In this document: piece after piece, positions 40,796 through 52,786 of the stretch
How the letters are laid out: every line of letters begins with the position of its first letter
How positions within the stretch are numbered: position 1 is the stretch's first letter
NCBI RefSeq assembly: GCF_963678635.1
Contig: NC_087069.1
Location: 34,431,090-34,495,089 of the forward strand
Length of the DNA stretch: 64,000 nucleotides
Origin: Symsagittifera roscoffensis
Taxonomy: Eukaryota; Xenacoelomorpha; Acoela; Convolutidae
Direction: 5' to 3'
Notes under the pieces: model-generated
What the model was told of the DNA's origin: nothing
Seen by the model: the letters and a program-made list of their open reading frames with translations, nothing else
Databases searched by the model: none
Translations under genes and position numbers: made by a program

Positions 40796-41352
40796 GTAAA
40801 TTATGGCAGTAAGTTTACTATACGATGCAGTGATTTATATATTTTCATAGTAATTTAATTTTTTTCTCTCAAAAAATTCAATTTTTTTCGATGTTTCTGG
40901 AAGTTCAGAATAGATTCAGATAGGTAGAAAGTAAAAGTATCTAATAAATTTTTATTAGATCAAATTATACAAAATCTTATCGTGTTTTGAATCTTTTCGA
41001 AAAAATTTTAAATTTTTTTGATAAAAGTTCCAAGTTTTTGCACAAAAACTCTTACCATTGACTTACCATGTACCAAAAAAACTATATACAAAACCTTAAT
41101 TCTACACATAATTAACAATTAATTGTTCCCAATTAGATAACGCGCGCAAAAATTTTGCGAAAAAAATAAACAAAAACCAAAAAATTTTCGTTTTTCTTTC
41201 TCTTACCATCACACTGAAACCTTACCATCGGTATTCCCTATCTTAATACATTGTAGACTCTATACCCAATCTTAGTACATAGCTTGAAGACCGGATGCTC
41301 TATTCCCTATTTTAATACATGTAGGTCTTCAGGGCACCCCCCCCCCCCCCCT
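40796..41352 (-). repeat. Polinton right terminal inverted repeat
   Basis: Reverse complement of 20025-20572 with scattered differences. Its outer end reads GGTCTTCAGGGCA followed by about sixteen C and a T at 41352. It contains the same ATTAAGATAGGG-type subrepeats (reverse strand). It lacks the internal GTCAATGGTAA duplication seen in the left copy near 20300-20320. Confidence 0.95.
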
Positions 41353-41560
41353 GACATCTACTTTTGTCATTATATACGAATTTTCTTCCGAGGAGCGTGA
41401 TATAGGGTCTTTAGTATCAAATGTGATTCTGTGATTGAAATATAGACTTTGTCTCTTAGAGTTTTTTTTTTGTTATTTGCGTTTGATGTGGGAAAGGTTT
41501 GTTTAATTGACATGTTATGCAGTCATTGCAAAGTACTTTTATTGAAAATGGTGCATTTGG
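41353..41560 (-). pseudogene. Gypsy integrase N-terminus, cut by the Polinton
   Basis: The minus strand shows CNDCITCQLNKPFPHQ (41485-41530), the CxxC part of the integrase HHCC zinc domain. Adjacent to the Polinton, after a frame change, is FDTKDPISRSSEENSYIMTK followed by VDV, the first catalytic Asp region. The next expected residues (ALNPVP...) occur at about 20000 on the left side, so the insertion is a few codons after the first Asp block. Confidence 0.85.
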
Positions 41561-42559
41561 AAAAAGTAAGTTTTGAAAGAATTTTGAATATCTTTCTTGT
41601 GATTCTACAAAACTTTTTGGATGCAAGGAATGTGAAATGTGAAATGCTGTTAAAATTAAACTTAGTGGGAGACAGGGTATTTTTGTTCCGAGAGAGTGAT
41701 ATTCTAAAGGGTCAGTGCTTCCGTTGGTTGTCGTACTATTAAATTTTCGAAAAAATCAAAATAGGGTTTAATTCACAAAATTGTGATGTTGTCTTCTACT
41801 GGTTTTGTTTCGTATTTGTGCCAAGATTTAAGTTGCCGGATGACAGGATCAAGATTTGGTGTTTTTGAAATAAGTGAGGTGTCACTGTTTCTGTATTTGG
41901 GAGAAAAAATTTTGAATTTCAGTTTCTGAGAGGTATATTATCCAAGGTGTCTTGTAAATGAAATCTCTTATTGATTGTAATTTTTTGGCTGGATTCGGGA
42001 GGGCCTGGCAAATTCATGTTTTTTGTTAAATTTTCCTTTTCTATTAATGGGAATGAGTTGATTCTTTTTGGTTTTTGTTAAGATTCTTTTCGTTGTGTTT
42101 TTTTATCCATGATGAATTAGGTATTGGTTTAAATGTATTTTTTTCCGAAAGATTTTACTTCATAGTGGTTGTTTTGGCAGTCGAGATATAATGGAAAAAA
42201 ATCTAAGGTGTTTATTTGTTCAGTATCAGAGTCTGTTTTACTGCATATTTACATTTTTGTCGTGATGACGTTTCGTCTTTTGAAACGAAGAATTTTCTTT
42301 TTTGTAGTTTTTCGTGTTTTCAGTTCAAGTGGTGTATCTGGTAAAGCAAGTTTTTTGCCTGCAGTTCAGTTTACAATTAAGTTTGGAAATGTTATTAGAA
42401 TAAGTTGAAATCTATATATACTATGATTTGGATTAGATTTTTGTGTAAATAGAAAATTATAGGTTAATTATCTCTGAAAAAACTGTTGGATGTTTTGATC
42501 TGAGGATTAAGAGTTCATATTCTGTTGTTGTCTGACATCTGCTTGTGTAAAAAGTCTTG

Positions 42560-42780
42560 AATTTGCTGATAGTAGGTTCTTTTTATTTGTATCTCTGCGT
42601 GATTGTAAGACTGCTGCGCCAATTCCAAAGTTGGAAGCATCGCACATAGCGTAAAATGGTTGATTTGGACGAGGAATTGTCTTTGATATTTGTTTTGTGA
42701 GAAGGGTTTTTAAGTCATCGAAGCGTATTTGATAGTGTAATGTCCATTCAAAACTATTTTGTTTACGAAAAATGTTCTAA
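42560..42780 (-). pseudogene. Gypsy reverse transcriptase / RNase H junction
   Basis: Minus strand: NSFEWTLHYQIRFDDLKTLL, then PRPNQPFYAMCDASNFGIGA and AVLQSRRDTNKKNLLSANSR. F-x-W with a later LK-x-LL, then D-A-S-x-x-G-x-GA-x-LxQ, is the hallmark order at the end of the RT thumb/connection and the start of RNase H in Ty3/gypsy elements. The part upstream (42.8-43.9 kb), which should hold the RT palm with YxDD, is too decayed for me to identify it. Confidence 0.8.
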
Positions 42781-43929
42781 AATAGTCTGAGATTTAGTTC
42801 TTTTTTCTAAACATATTTACTCAAGAATTTTATCAATCGAAGGAAATCTTGGATTTTGAGTCTTTTCAATGGTGGTTGGAGTTTTAAAATTAATTCTATT
42901 TGTGATTTCAAAAGTGATAACAGAATTTGGGTGTTTGCTTTGGGTTGTTTTTCTTTGTTTACACAATCATAAATGTCTGTTTATTTTGTCTTGTTTTTGT
43001 ATTGGTATTTTACTTGCGCGTTGAAAGATGTAGTGGTGAATGTATTTTTCCTTCATCATTTTTTGATATGGCATAAACCATGAGATATTTTAATGATAAT
43101 TCTGCTAATTTTCCAAATTTGTGCTGATAAATTTGGCAGTGTTGAAAATTGAACATCGTAAAAAATTGTTGTTGTTCATTTGTATATTTTGAGATTTGGA
43201 TTGTTGGTTTAAAATAGGGGTTTTTGAGAACTAATCCGTGTTTCGTTTTGAATCATTTGATATTAGAAATGGATAATTCTTCAGTAAAAGTTGTTGATCG
43301 ACAAAAATCTAGTACTCTTAAAATTTTATTTACTATGAATGCTCTTTCTTGTGTAGGGTGAAATGTTGCTTTTTCTCGCAATATCCTAAAAATCCTAAGC
43401 GATTTGTATTTTTGTATGGCGAATTTTTGTACACATATAGTGCTATAATATCTGTGTTTGTATCTTAACGTACTTGATAGATGAAATCTTTATTCTACAG
43501 AATTTACGAATTGGTTTGAATTCAAAATCAGTTATATTTAGTTATCGTGTGTTTTGATCAGAGTTTTATTGATGTTTTCGATTGATAGAAAGTCATTTAC
43601 ATGTCCTTTTAGTGGTTTTAGATTTTTTCGTTGTTGATTATACAAAAGGTAAAGTTATGAAAAAATGGGGGTTTAATCTTTGGAAAAACGTTAGTGATGT
43701 AATATTTACTTTTGTTTGTTTGTCTTTGATTTGTAATTTACTGCTTAAGATGTTCATAATTGGGATAATTTTACTAATAAATGTGACTCAAACTATATTG
43801 TGTTTTATGTCCGTTATTTGGAATATTCGTTTGACGGTTTTATGTAAAAGCTTGTTTTGTTCCATTTTTCGAGTTGGGATAAAGAATTGTTGAAATTTTC
43901 TATAATTTGTTAAACTTGTGCCTTGTTCA

Positions 43930-44130
43930 GTGGTTAGTTCACCTGAACTATTTGGAGGGGAAAGTTTTGGATATAGATTTTGAAATTCAACCCAAGTAGG
44001 GATGTTAACAATGTTTGATTCTGCGCCGGAATCGATTAAAAAATTTGTTTCAAGGTCAAACGGTTGAAAGTTTTTGTTCTTCGGCCATTCTAAAAGAAGT
44101 GGTATTGTCCATTTTTTTGGTGGTGATATA
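43930..44130 (-). pseudogene. Gypsy aspartic protease fragment
   Basis: Minus strand reads QPFDLETNFLIDSGAESNIV and then NIPTW. LIDSGA (DSG codons at 44025-44033) is the retroviral-type aspartyl protease active site. It lies between the gag and RT fragments in the expected order. Confidence 0.85.
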
Positions 44131-44599
44131 TTGTTTGTTGTTTTTATGCTATATTTTGTTCATGTTTGAATTTGAATCAAATATATTTGTGGTGTAAATT
44201 GTAGTTTCTTGATTGTTATCTGCTTTTTGAGGAATAGAACTGATAATTTCATTTTGGTAAGAATTCGAATCATCTGGTGTTTCAAATTCTTGTTCTATTT
44301 TAAGCATGCTAATAATTGTTTGTGTTTTTTGTGCCCGTTTTGTCATCTGTGTGTTTTCACAGTGTATGTGGTTTAATTGTAGTACTGAAGTTTACGTGTT
44401 GTCAATACCTGGATGATCTGAAATTATTGCATCTGCAGATTGTACTTAATTACTTTGTCTATGAAATTTCGGTGTTACTCCTGCAGTTTGATTAAAATTT
44501 GCTTGGGTATTGTGAATTATTTCGATGTGGTGTTTGAAAATATTTTTTTGATTTGTTTTGATATTGGTTATTTCTATTCCTGGAATTATCACGGGAACT

Positions 44600-45700
44600 A
44601 TCAATATAATTTTTAAATCTGGTCTATTGTTAAAATAATTTCGTGATCTAATTTTTGAGTGATTTCTATGTCGAGGTTTGAAAAATTTCTAATTCGATCA
44701 TAAGAAGAATTTCGTGGGCGGTCTTTGAAATATTGTCTTTTTCGAGGATTTGCATATGAGCGGTTTCGGTTATGGTTTGAATAGTTACTTCTATTAGAGT
44801 TCAATCTAGAGTAACAAAATCTGTTTTGGTTGTTTTGGCTATTTGATTTACTATATCCAATTTGTGAATATTTATGTGAAATTCTTCGATCTGGGATTTT
44901 GATCTGTTATTTATATATTCATTTGGGAGGGAGTGGTTTTCCTTAGCCATTGTTTCTGTGAATCTTTTCATTTGGTAAATTTTGATTTTTTTCATGTATC
45001 GGTAAAAAAGTTTGCTTGGTTCTTTGTGTTTTGGTGGTCTTTTCAGATTGACGTGTTGTTTTTGACTGCATTCAGTAATGCTATGTCTATGTCTGCGACA
45101 ATAGTCACACCATTTTATGAATGATGGTCTGTGTTTGAACTTTGGATTTTTTTCTTAAATTTTTAAGATTTCAGTAATTTCTTCTGCTGTTTCATTATCA
45201 GAGTCTTGGATATTATTAATATTTGAAATGGATTTTCGAACGTTGTTTACACATCGTAGTATCAATTTTTCTGTTTCTTCTAGTTTCATTGTGTTTTCGG
45301 CTTGTTCTAGTTTATCTACTAGTTTTCGCATATCTATGTCGGGTTTTCGGATTGGTTAAGGAAGTAATGCTCTCTTTTTTATCGCAATTTTGCATAGATG
45401 TGGTGTTAGAGTCATCATTAAAATCTCGATCGTTTTTGCATTTTTGTAATCATGCTTATTAAGAGAATAAGTTTTTCATACTAGGAATTCAATTCCTACT
45501 GCAATTTGTACTATCGTTTTATTTGGAAGCCTGCAAATTCATTGCATAAATCTCTTCGATGTTGTTTTTTTTTTTTCAGAGTCGAAGGGTTTTGAAAATT
45601 TTTGTTTGAATCATTTCTAGTCATTTGTAAGCTTTAGTAATGGATCATGATTGGTTTGTTCTAAGTATTTTAAGAGATAATTATCAGGAATTTAAAATTA
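44600..45700 (-). pseudogene. Gypsy gag (nucleocapsid zinc knuckle), decayed
   Basis: A CX2CX4HX4C knuckle, CDYCRRHRHSITEC, is at 45068-45109 on the minus strand. Upstream is an acidic helical stretch (KLVDKLEQAENTMKLEETEK, about 45240-45330). Downstream are open basic, Asn/Arg-rich stretches at 44801-44995 and 44613-44804 (NRNRSYANPRKRQYFKDRP), typical of the gag C-terminus. Frame changes and stops occur between the parts. Confidence 0.75.
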
Positions 45701-46735
45701 TATAATTAGTACTTGAAATGAACTGCTCTCAATATTGCGAAAATGCAGCCTAAAAATTTGCCTAAAATTAGTTTTTTGTTTTAGAATTTTTCAAACAAAA
45801 AATATGTTATTTGTTTTTTTTATCGCTTAGTTTGAAAAAAAACGTGAAAAATTAATTTCGAACCTTGTGATGCAAAAGATTATTGTGATGCACGGCAGAC
45901 TGACAGTTCGAGAAGAATAATTCGAACTTCGAAGATCGCCAACTGACAGTTGTTGGCCATAATATCGAACATGGCAAATTGACAGTTGGAAAAGAGTAAT
46001 TCGACTTTCAAAGAAAAAAACATGCTCTTTAAACTCTTTGGATTTTTAGAACAATTTCTGATCAAAGTAACCCAATTTGAGAAATCCGGATCAATAGGTA
46101 AAATTTTTGTTCAACAGAAAATCTAAAAATTAAACTCGAAACTAGAAATCGTTCATCTTTTTTGCGCCAGTTCCACGATTGTACTTGTAGGTTGATATCT
46201 ACGTAATTTTCAGCAGATGAATTTTAACTGAACTCAAAAAATGCATATAAGCCTAAGTGCATTCATAAATGCATTAAAATGTATGAACGCACATCTGTAG
46301 TTAATAGAGAATTTTAAAACTTTTGTTGAAAAATTTTTAAAAAATAATCAAGTTTTAAATAAGAGTTTTCACTACGTTCATTACTCTTAAAAAGTCTAGA
46401 AAAAGTCCATAGAAATACTAATTTCATGAATAAAAGCTGAAAACTTTAAATATAGAGTGCGTTAAAGTACAGCCAAATACAATCTGACACACAGTTTCTC
46501 TAAAAAACACTCAAAATAGAAAGTCGTTTAGCCAGAATAATTTGCTATGTAGTAGATGAGGCACATCTATCTATTGCACCAAGAAAGTTTTTGATCAAAT
46601 TGATACAAGTGGCTGACATAATATGATATAAGCAAAAAGCCCAGCAAAAAAATCAAAATCATTCAAAAAATTTGTCACTCTAACACGTGATTCTTACTGT
46701 CCTTTTTTGGAATTGATCTAGAAAAGATTTGCAAA
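45701..46735. other. AT-rich stretch right of gag; possible 5' LTR region, no gene
   Basis: It contains a repeated phrase AACTGACAGTT / ATTGACAGTTGGAAAAGAGTAATTCGA (near 45899-46005) and, on the minus strand, a GGAACTGGCGCAAAAAAG segment (about 46155-46175) that could be a tRNA primer-binding site just before gag. Without a matching 3' LTR this is unproven. No ORF of note beyond 61 codons. Confidence 0.35.
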
Positions 46736-46739
46736 ACTT

Positions 46740-46850
46740 GTTCAAACAATGCACTAGCGTTTCAAATATTGCACAAGTGTTTCAAATGTTGCACTACTGT
46801 TTCAAAATAATGAACTTGTGTTTCAAATGAAGCTCAAGTGTTTCAAGTAA
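46740..46850. repeat. Minisatellite, 20-bp unit, about five copies
   Basis: Successive units such as TGCACTAGCGTTTCAAATAT, TGCACAAGTGTTTCAAATGT and TGCACTACTGTTTCAAAATA are followed by two more diverged copies. The constant core is GTTTCAAAT. It is not a CRISPR array: there are no unique spacers. Confidence 0.75.
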
Positions 46851-48335
46851 GACATTTCATTTATCATTTCATCACTAACGTGGTCTTCAGGAAATTAACG
46901 AAAAATATATTTTGATTCATAGATTTCAGTTTGGTACTTCTAGTTATAAAATAACTACTTTTTCGTTGCTTTTTTGTCTCGTTGCGATATTCTTCGGTTT
47001 TCAACTATATAATTTCATTTGCAATCGTCTTATACTGGCATACTCAGAATCTGATAATTAATTTGATAAATGTCAAAAAAGAAAAATTGTAGTATGCTCA
47101 CTTATAATTGATTCTGTTTCGTACTTGATTTCCGTATAATCGTTTTTTATTGTATACACGAACAAACACGTTCATCAACTTGTTCAATACTCACTTTTTT
47201 CTACAACCCCAACCGACCCTAACCCCACACATGCACACGTTCCCCCATTACAATGACCAACACCGTCTCACCACTCCCCCACCTCAAATCTCCGTCTATG
47301 TCTCATCCCCACCAGATCCCCCAAGTTCCCCTTTTGTATGAATAGTGTTAAGTGTGGGAGGGATTAGGTAACTGTGGGGTAGGGGTAAACGTGGGAAAAG
47401 GGTTGAAAGACAAAGAATCACAAATTCACTCATTAAAAAAATTAGGGAGACAACAAAGTAACAATATTGAGTTTCAAACTTTACTATGAATAAAATAAAT
47501 TTGCAAAAAAATAACAAAATGGGTTCTTTTCCTTTCGAAAAAAGTTTGAAAAAACTAAATGTTTTGATGAATTAGGAATGCCTTTACTCTTTCGGAAACT
47601 TATATCAAAATAATCCAAATCAAATCAAATATAATCGAATATTGTCTGATTTAAGAGAGAAAGACTATCAAAGATATTACTCCTCGCAAATAAATATAGT
47701 CTAGAGAGAAAAATTTGACAAATTACCATATAAAATTTTATTCTGGAGTACCTTTATGAAAACGAGAGTTCACCGCTTTTACAAAATTCAATGAGATAGG
47801 TTCAAAACATTTAAGTTTTTTCATTCTTCATATCTCATCGAAGTCTTGAATTAACGTACAGTAAAAAAACGATTAAAAGAAAAGTTATTTGAAGTTAGAA
47901 GCACCAATAAAAACTATGTCTAACATGCAGTACCAAACAAATTCGATCAATTTTCTATTAAAAATTGGTTTCAGCTGTTAGCAGTTAACACACATCACTC
48001 TTATGATGTACCATTTTTAGGCAAACGCGCTGCATCAAATTGTTTTGAATTATAATCTGCCTGAAATACAAAAAAAAATTCTAATTGATAATGGCTTATT
48101 GAGCCCCGTTTGGAGTTTCTTTTTCAACGGTTTCTCGCTTCATGCGTTTGAAAAAGACTGTAAAGTATTCACTAGAAAACAGTCACATTCCATAAGTAAT
48201 CAACAAAAATTCTATACTTAAAGCGGACTATTGTAGCTTTGGCCGCTTTAAATAAAAGAGAAGAAAAATGATCTCTTTCATTACCATTTTTTACGGAATC
48301 TATTGAGACCTAGAAAATCAGAGAATCATAGGACT
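46851..48335. other. No recognisable gene; C-rich patch at 47199-47340
   Basis: Mostly AT-rich. The patch 47199-47340 is unusually C-rich (ACCCCAACCGACCC, ACTCCCCCACCTC) and is followed at 47350-47400 by a G-rich strand (GTGGGAGGGATTAGG, TGTGGGGTAGGGGT), so the two halves could pair imperfectly. Simple-sequence origin is the most likely explanation. Confidence 0.4.
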
Positions 48336-48339
48336 AGTA

Positions 48340-48460
48340 TTGGACTAAGAAGTTGCATGAGCCCATTTGGTCGAAAACAGATAGCTTGACAAACAAAAAA
48401 GAACTCTATCTGAGTAATTTCCATAAGATACTAACTCATTCCCATCTCATCTAATGCAAC
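48340..48460 (-). repeat. Dispersed repeat, copy 1 (inverted)
   Basis: The reverse complement matches 48768-48890: GAGATGGGAATGAGTTAGTA, then ATAGCTTGAC-like and TTGCATGAACCCA-like blocks, then the shared GCAACTTCTTAGTCCAATAC. It is diverged and covers only the 5' portion of the repeat. Confidence 0.6.
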
Positions 48461-48767
48461 GAACGTGTCTCGAAAAACATCTTAAGAAACTAGGTTTATT
48501 TCTTCATGTAGATACCAAACTTGATTATCAAAATAGCCGACAACGTATTTCAATCAATAATTATTTAACTGTAAAACCAGCGCAGAAAAGTCTGCAGTTC
48601 AGATCGTAAAAACGATACTGATAATACGTTCTGACATTGGAAACGCAAATCAACTCATTGAATTTTTAAAACTCCCCTACGACAACACCAAGCTAGCATT
48701 GAAAATCAAGCTACCCAAGGCAAATTTGACCGAAATGTTTTCAAAACATCCGCTTTTTAATGCCATG

Positions 48768-49124
48768 TGAGTTGGGATGTAGGTCAACTCATAGAGTAAC
48801 TTTAGATAGGGTACACCGTCTGCTCGTCACGCTATCTCATTTTCGGCCGGATAGATTCGTGCAACTTCTTAGTCTAATACCGATCTTAATCTTACTCTTA
48901 TATCTGTTAGTCTCAACAGATCTAGAGTTTACTGGATTTATTACGATTCGGTCTGTTGGAGAAAGCAACTTTTTTTTTAACTAAATTCATATCTCTCTGG
49001 TGCTGAATTTACAAGTAATTTCAGCACTTAAAAATAAGTGGGTTGTTAGTTTGATGGAGTATGATTGGTTAGTATTAAATATTTTATAGGGAACTAATAA
49101 TACTATAGTTTGGATCTGGTTCCA
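48768..49124 (+). repeat. Dispersed repeat, copy 2 (about 360 bp)
   Basis: Starts TGAGTTGGGATGTAGGTCAA and ends GTTTGGATCTGGTTCCA. It closely matches 50085-50461 in direct orientation, 1317 bp apart. The TG...CA ends and direct orientation recall LTRs, but the sequences flanking the pair show no target duplication, and no primer-binding site or polypurine tract is convincing. Confidence 0.75.
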
Positions 49125-50084
49125 CCCATCCGGGGTTTACAGAGTTTTTGTTCTTTTAATTTCTATCTGTAATGGAGGACGGATGAAGATCGCTTGTATT
49201 TCGCGAGCATCATTTCTATTCTTGTTCTTGGAGAAGAAAGCTCCAGGAAGCTGGAATAGTCGATATCTTTTTGTCATTCAACAATGACTGAGACCGTCAA
49301 CGAAATCAATCTGATTTCCAAATGGTTTGTTATGATTGTTTGTTCTTGTTCGATGGAGAACTGACTGTGTTCCCTTCTTGTTTGGGATTGGCGTGAATAT
49401 TGAGTCTGGAGGGAATGCCTTGTAACTCGGATCTGTACGTAGACTCGGACATCGAGGTGGTAATTGATCTGCTTTGGTGAAGTCCTTTTCTGCGAAGTCA
49501 AGTCTTACTTCAAATCCTTTGAGTTGTGATTGTGGGCGGCATATCGATTGTGTTTAGCCATTCTGTAGATTGAAAGTGAGGGGGTCGTATAGTTTCTTGA
49601 TGCCCGTGTTCGTGATTGTGTATGATCTTTATACTGCATTATATAATTTACATATAAATTTTTTTGTTAATTCGATTTTTAGTTATGATTTCTATTAGTT
49701 GTTATCGCAAAAGCTTTTAATTTTAGTTCTGTTACTTTAATAAGTTACTCACCCTTGAGTAGCTCTCGTCAAAATAGGGAGTGGGTCACAAAGCGTGTTT
49801 CTAGCACGGTGGTTAGGCCGGCTATTAAGCATGCTCAGGACGTCCTCTTCTGGTGGTTAGGCCAGGAGTGAGGGTATGATTGCAATGCTGGTTTTTAGTG
49901 GGGTCCTATTTTGTGTTAACCTTTTATGTCATGTTTATTACTGGTTTTTCCTTTTGTTGTTTTGTTTGTGTCTTTTTCTTTAAAATCAATTGTTTGGTTT
50001 GGGTTTGTCTTGCGACTTTTTGGTGTTTTACTATTTCTTTTTTAGACTTGTCAAAAGATGCACTTGTCGATAGGTCGCACCAGA
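49125..50084. other. Sequence between direct repeats; no recognised gene
   Basis: About 960 bp. A minus-strand ORF of 75 codons (49274-49501) is Arg/Gln-rich and unrecognised. At 49741-49870 there is a GC-richer segment with GGTGGTTAGGCC twice (49807, 49852) and an imperfect palindrome around ACTCACCCTTGAGTAGCT, suggesting a structured RNA or element body. If the flanking copies are LTRs, this would be the interior of a small non-autonomous element. Confidence 0.35.
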
Positions 50085-50461
50085 TGAGTTGGGATGTAGG
50101 TCAACTCATAGAGTAATTTCAGATAGGGTACACCGTCTGCTCGTCACGCTATCTTATTTTCGGCCAGATAGATTCGTGCAACTTCTTAGTCTAATACCGA
50201 TCTTAATCTTAACCTTATATCTGTTAGTGTCAATAGATCTAGAGCATACTGGGTTTATTACGATTTGGTATCTTGGAGAAAGCAACTAAGTTCTAAGTTA
50301 AATTCAAATCTCTCTGGTGCTGAAATTACAAGTAATTTTAGCGCTTACAAACAAGTGGGTTGTTAGTTTGATGGATTATGATTGGTTAGTATTAAATTTT
50401 TTATAGGGATAAAATATCCAATTTAGAACCAATAATAAATTATAGTTTGGATCTGGTTCCA
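50085..50461 (+). repeat. Dispersed repeat, copy 3 (about 377 bp)
   Basis: Direct repeat of 48768-49124 with scattered substitutions and an insertion of about 20 bp near 50410 (ATAAAATATCCAATTTAGAACC). Confidence 0.75.
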
Positions 50462-52786
50462 GAAAAAATATTTGAACGTTCTTGATGTATCGTTCTTGTA
50501 TTTTTGTGAAAGATAAAAAAGAAAAATTGTTTCTAGCAGCTCCACTCAAAACTGTTCAATATTAATTACCGAACAAACACTTAATCGACTTCTTGTTAAA
50601 TTTATTGTTTCGGATTGTTATATAAGGCTAATAGATGGCTTGCTCCTGGTGTACCACTTCAAATGAACACAGTTCTCACTACGAGACTTAGCAGTTACAG
50701 ATTATTAGAGCAAAAATTTATTGATAGTGATTACATCTCGCACATCTGCAGTAATTGCTACTGCCATACGAGAAGCCGCGTTCTCTTTCACAACAAAACT
50801 ATAAGATCTCTACATGTTACCACAGCAAATTCAATTTAGATAAACGCAATAAAAATTCAGAAGAATGATCCCAGAGTTATTATTTTCAATGACAATCCGG
50901 AAACATATATTTCAATGCCAATCTCCAATCTTAAACGTTTATTTATTGCTCACATAAAAACATACCGAATGAAAAAAAAAGAAAATTCTTTTCTATTTTG
51001 TAGAACAGTCAACGCCATCGAATTACCATATGGCTCGTTAAGCTCAGGGGGAGACACCTAGCTGACCTTCCACAATGTTAACATTTTCTTTAAAACTTTT
51101 AGACGAGACTCATAAGCAGAAATTCTTAAGTCATGATTTTTAAAATTCATGGGCAGAAAAACTAGCTGAAGTTTTACAAAAACAAAAATCAAATATTTTT
51201 GAGCTGAACTTTTAAATTTCACCAGCGTACGAGAAACAGCTACACCCAATGGAGAACATACTACAAAAATTCAACCAACTGCGAAGTAATTTAAAAATCA
51301 TTTAAAAACTGGGCAGAAATCAAAAATTCTACAAAAAAAGTCTTATCAATCAATTCATTTCTGAAGCAAAAGCTTATACTTTTTGAATTTTCACCCGACG
51401 AGTTCAAATAAAAATAAAATTACAACAAAAGCTTGGACAAAGTTATTCTGGCGAAAAAATCTAAAAGTTCAGTTGCTTTTATTACGACCCACAAAAAGTG
51501 GAAAACGGATAACAATACTGAAAAATAAATAAGATCCTTTTCCTGTGACCCATAGCACAAAATGTTCCAATCACATAAATTTTTCAATTTTTTTTGCAAT
51601 ATGTGATGTGTTTGTTTTTCTGCCTATGAATGGATCTGTGCAAGATCCTTGTACAAAAATGCATTCGATAGAAACAAACACACGAAAATATGACAACAAT
51701 TTTTTATCAAAATTTTGTTTTTTTTGTTAATTGATAAAATGTCAAAAATTTGGAAATTTTTGTTTTATTTTTTGTCCTGCAATTGTAACAAACAAGCTCC
51801 AAACATTTTTTTGGACTAAAGTGTTTTATGTCTGATTTTCGTTTTGAATTCTTGGTCAAATTAAACCAAAAGTCAAAGTTTTTTCTAAAAACCGTTTTTG
51901 ATCTAATGAGTTTTTTCTTAGATTTGGATTCACAACTGCAAAGGTGTATTTTAGGATGATGTATCACTCGACCCATTGGGACAATTTTTTGAATAATCTG
52001 ATTTTGCTTGGCAAACAATTTTTTGGCAAACAAAAAAACGTACAAAGACAAAGTACCTACCCACTTGCAAAGCAAAAATGAAAAAATTTAGCGCACCCGA
52101 ATACATTTGTTTTCCCACTTTAAGTGGTCGAATCATGAACGTAAGATAAGAGGCAACAAACTGCTAATTCAGACCCAAGCCCCATAAATCCCCAGAAATC
52201 AACAAAAGACTTCAAGAATGGAAAACTATCGAAATCGACTAAAGATTTCTACACGAATTGAGGCATCCTTTTAGCAAACTGGGATGAGCCGCGGGAGCAA
52301 ACATTTAAGAATGATGAAAACCTAAAAAGCATCAGATAAAAAAGCACCAGCTATGGACAAAAAAAACTGAACAACTGTTTTCAAACATGAAAAAATCAAA
52401 ACTATTCATTAGATAAAGAAAACTGTATTTCGCAATAAAGTGTAGAAACCCAGATCATTTTAATTCCGACTTACAAGAAAATGCAGATAAGTGGCGAAAG
52501 AAACCATTAAACACGATAGAAGAAAAAATAGAAACAAAAAATGCAAACCTTGGCAGTAACACATAAAAACCTACCAGTAACAAGTATGAAAAAAGAAGCC
52601 AAGTTTCAATAAAAGATGAATACACTCAAAAAACCATTAACTTTCAAACAAAACATCAGATACTAATCAAAACAAACATAACAGAATTCAAGATTTCCCA
52701 ACAGTATAGATGCTAAAGAAAACCAATTAAGTTTTCCATAACTCGCATAAGTCAATTTCGCTCAATAAGGAAAACATAATCCCGAG
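50462..52786. other. No recognisable gene
   Basis: AT-rich with short ORFs only. The longest are 50615-50839 (74 codons, plus; begins LYKANRWLAPGVPLQ) and 51707-52075 (122 codons, minus; Lys/Phe-rich, low complexity). Neither resembles a known domain, and the second overlaps poly-T tracts. I would not call either a gene. Confidence 0.5.

Larger units (their letters stand above)
20025..41352 (+). mobile_element. Maverick/Polinton virus-like transposon, 21.3 kb
   Basis: Both ends carry inverted repeats of about 550 bp. Between them lie the Polinton core genes: protein-primed PolB, integrase, packaging ATPase, cysteine protease, minor and major capsid proteins, and conserved small ORFs. PolB reads leftwards; the morphogenesis genes (33.5-40.8 kb) read rightwards. 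Accessory genes fill 25.5-33.4 kb. The flanking 6-mers GTGATC (20019-20024) and GACATC (41353-41358) agree at four of six positions, a possible decayed 6-bp target duplication. The element sits inside the integrase gene of a minus-strand gypsy retrotransposon. Most long genes have frameshifts or stops, so this copy is probably defective. Confidence 0.97.
41353..45700 (-). mobile_element. Ty3/gypsy-type retrotransposon, 5' segment (gag to integrase start)
   Basis: Read leftwards: gag with zinc knuckle (45.1 kb), aspartic protease (44.0 kb), RT and RNase H (42.6-42.8 kb), and the integrase N-terminal zinc domain and first catalytic Asp (41.36-41.55 kb), all with many stops and frameshifts. It ends at the Polinton right terminus and resumes at 20024. 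Total element length excluding the Polinton is about 8 kb if 16.7-20.0 kb belongs to it. Long terminal repeats could not be identified. Confidence 0.85.

Noticed and set aside
20019-41358. Perfect 6-bp target-site duplication for the Polinton
   Set aside because: The flanking 6-mers agree at only four of six positions, so I report a possible decayed duplication and do not claim a perfect one.
46740-46850. Regularly spaced short repeats that could suggest a CRISPR array
   Set aside because: The 20-bp units are contiguous and diverge along their length, with no unique spacers; it is a minisatellite in a eukaryotic context.
48768-50461. Complete LTR retrotransposon with LTRs at 48768 and 50085
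   Set aside because: No target-site duplication, no convincing primer-binding site or polypurine tract, and no gag or pol in the 960-bp interior; kept as dispersed repeats.
51707-52075. Minus-strand 122-codon ORF
   Set aside because: Lys/Phe-rich low-complexity translation over poly-A/T tracts, with no motif, splice support or homologue recognised.
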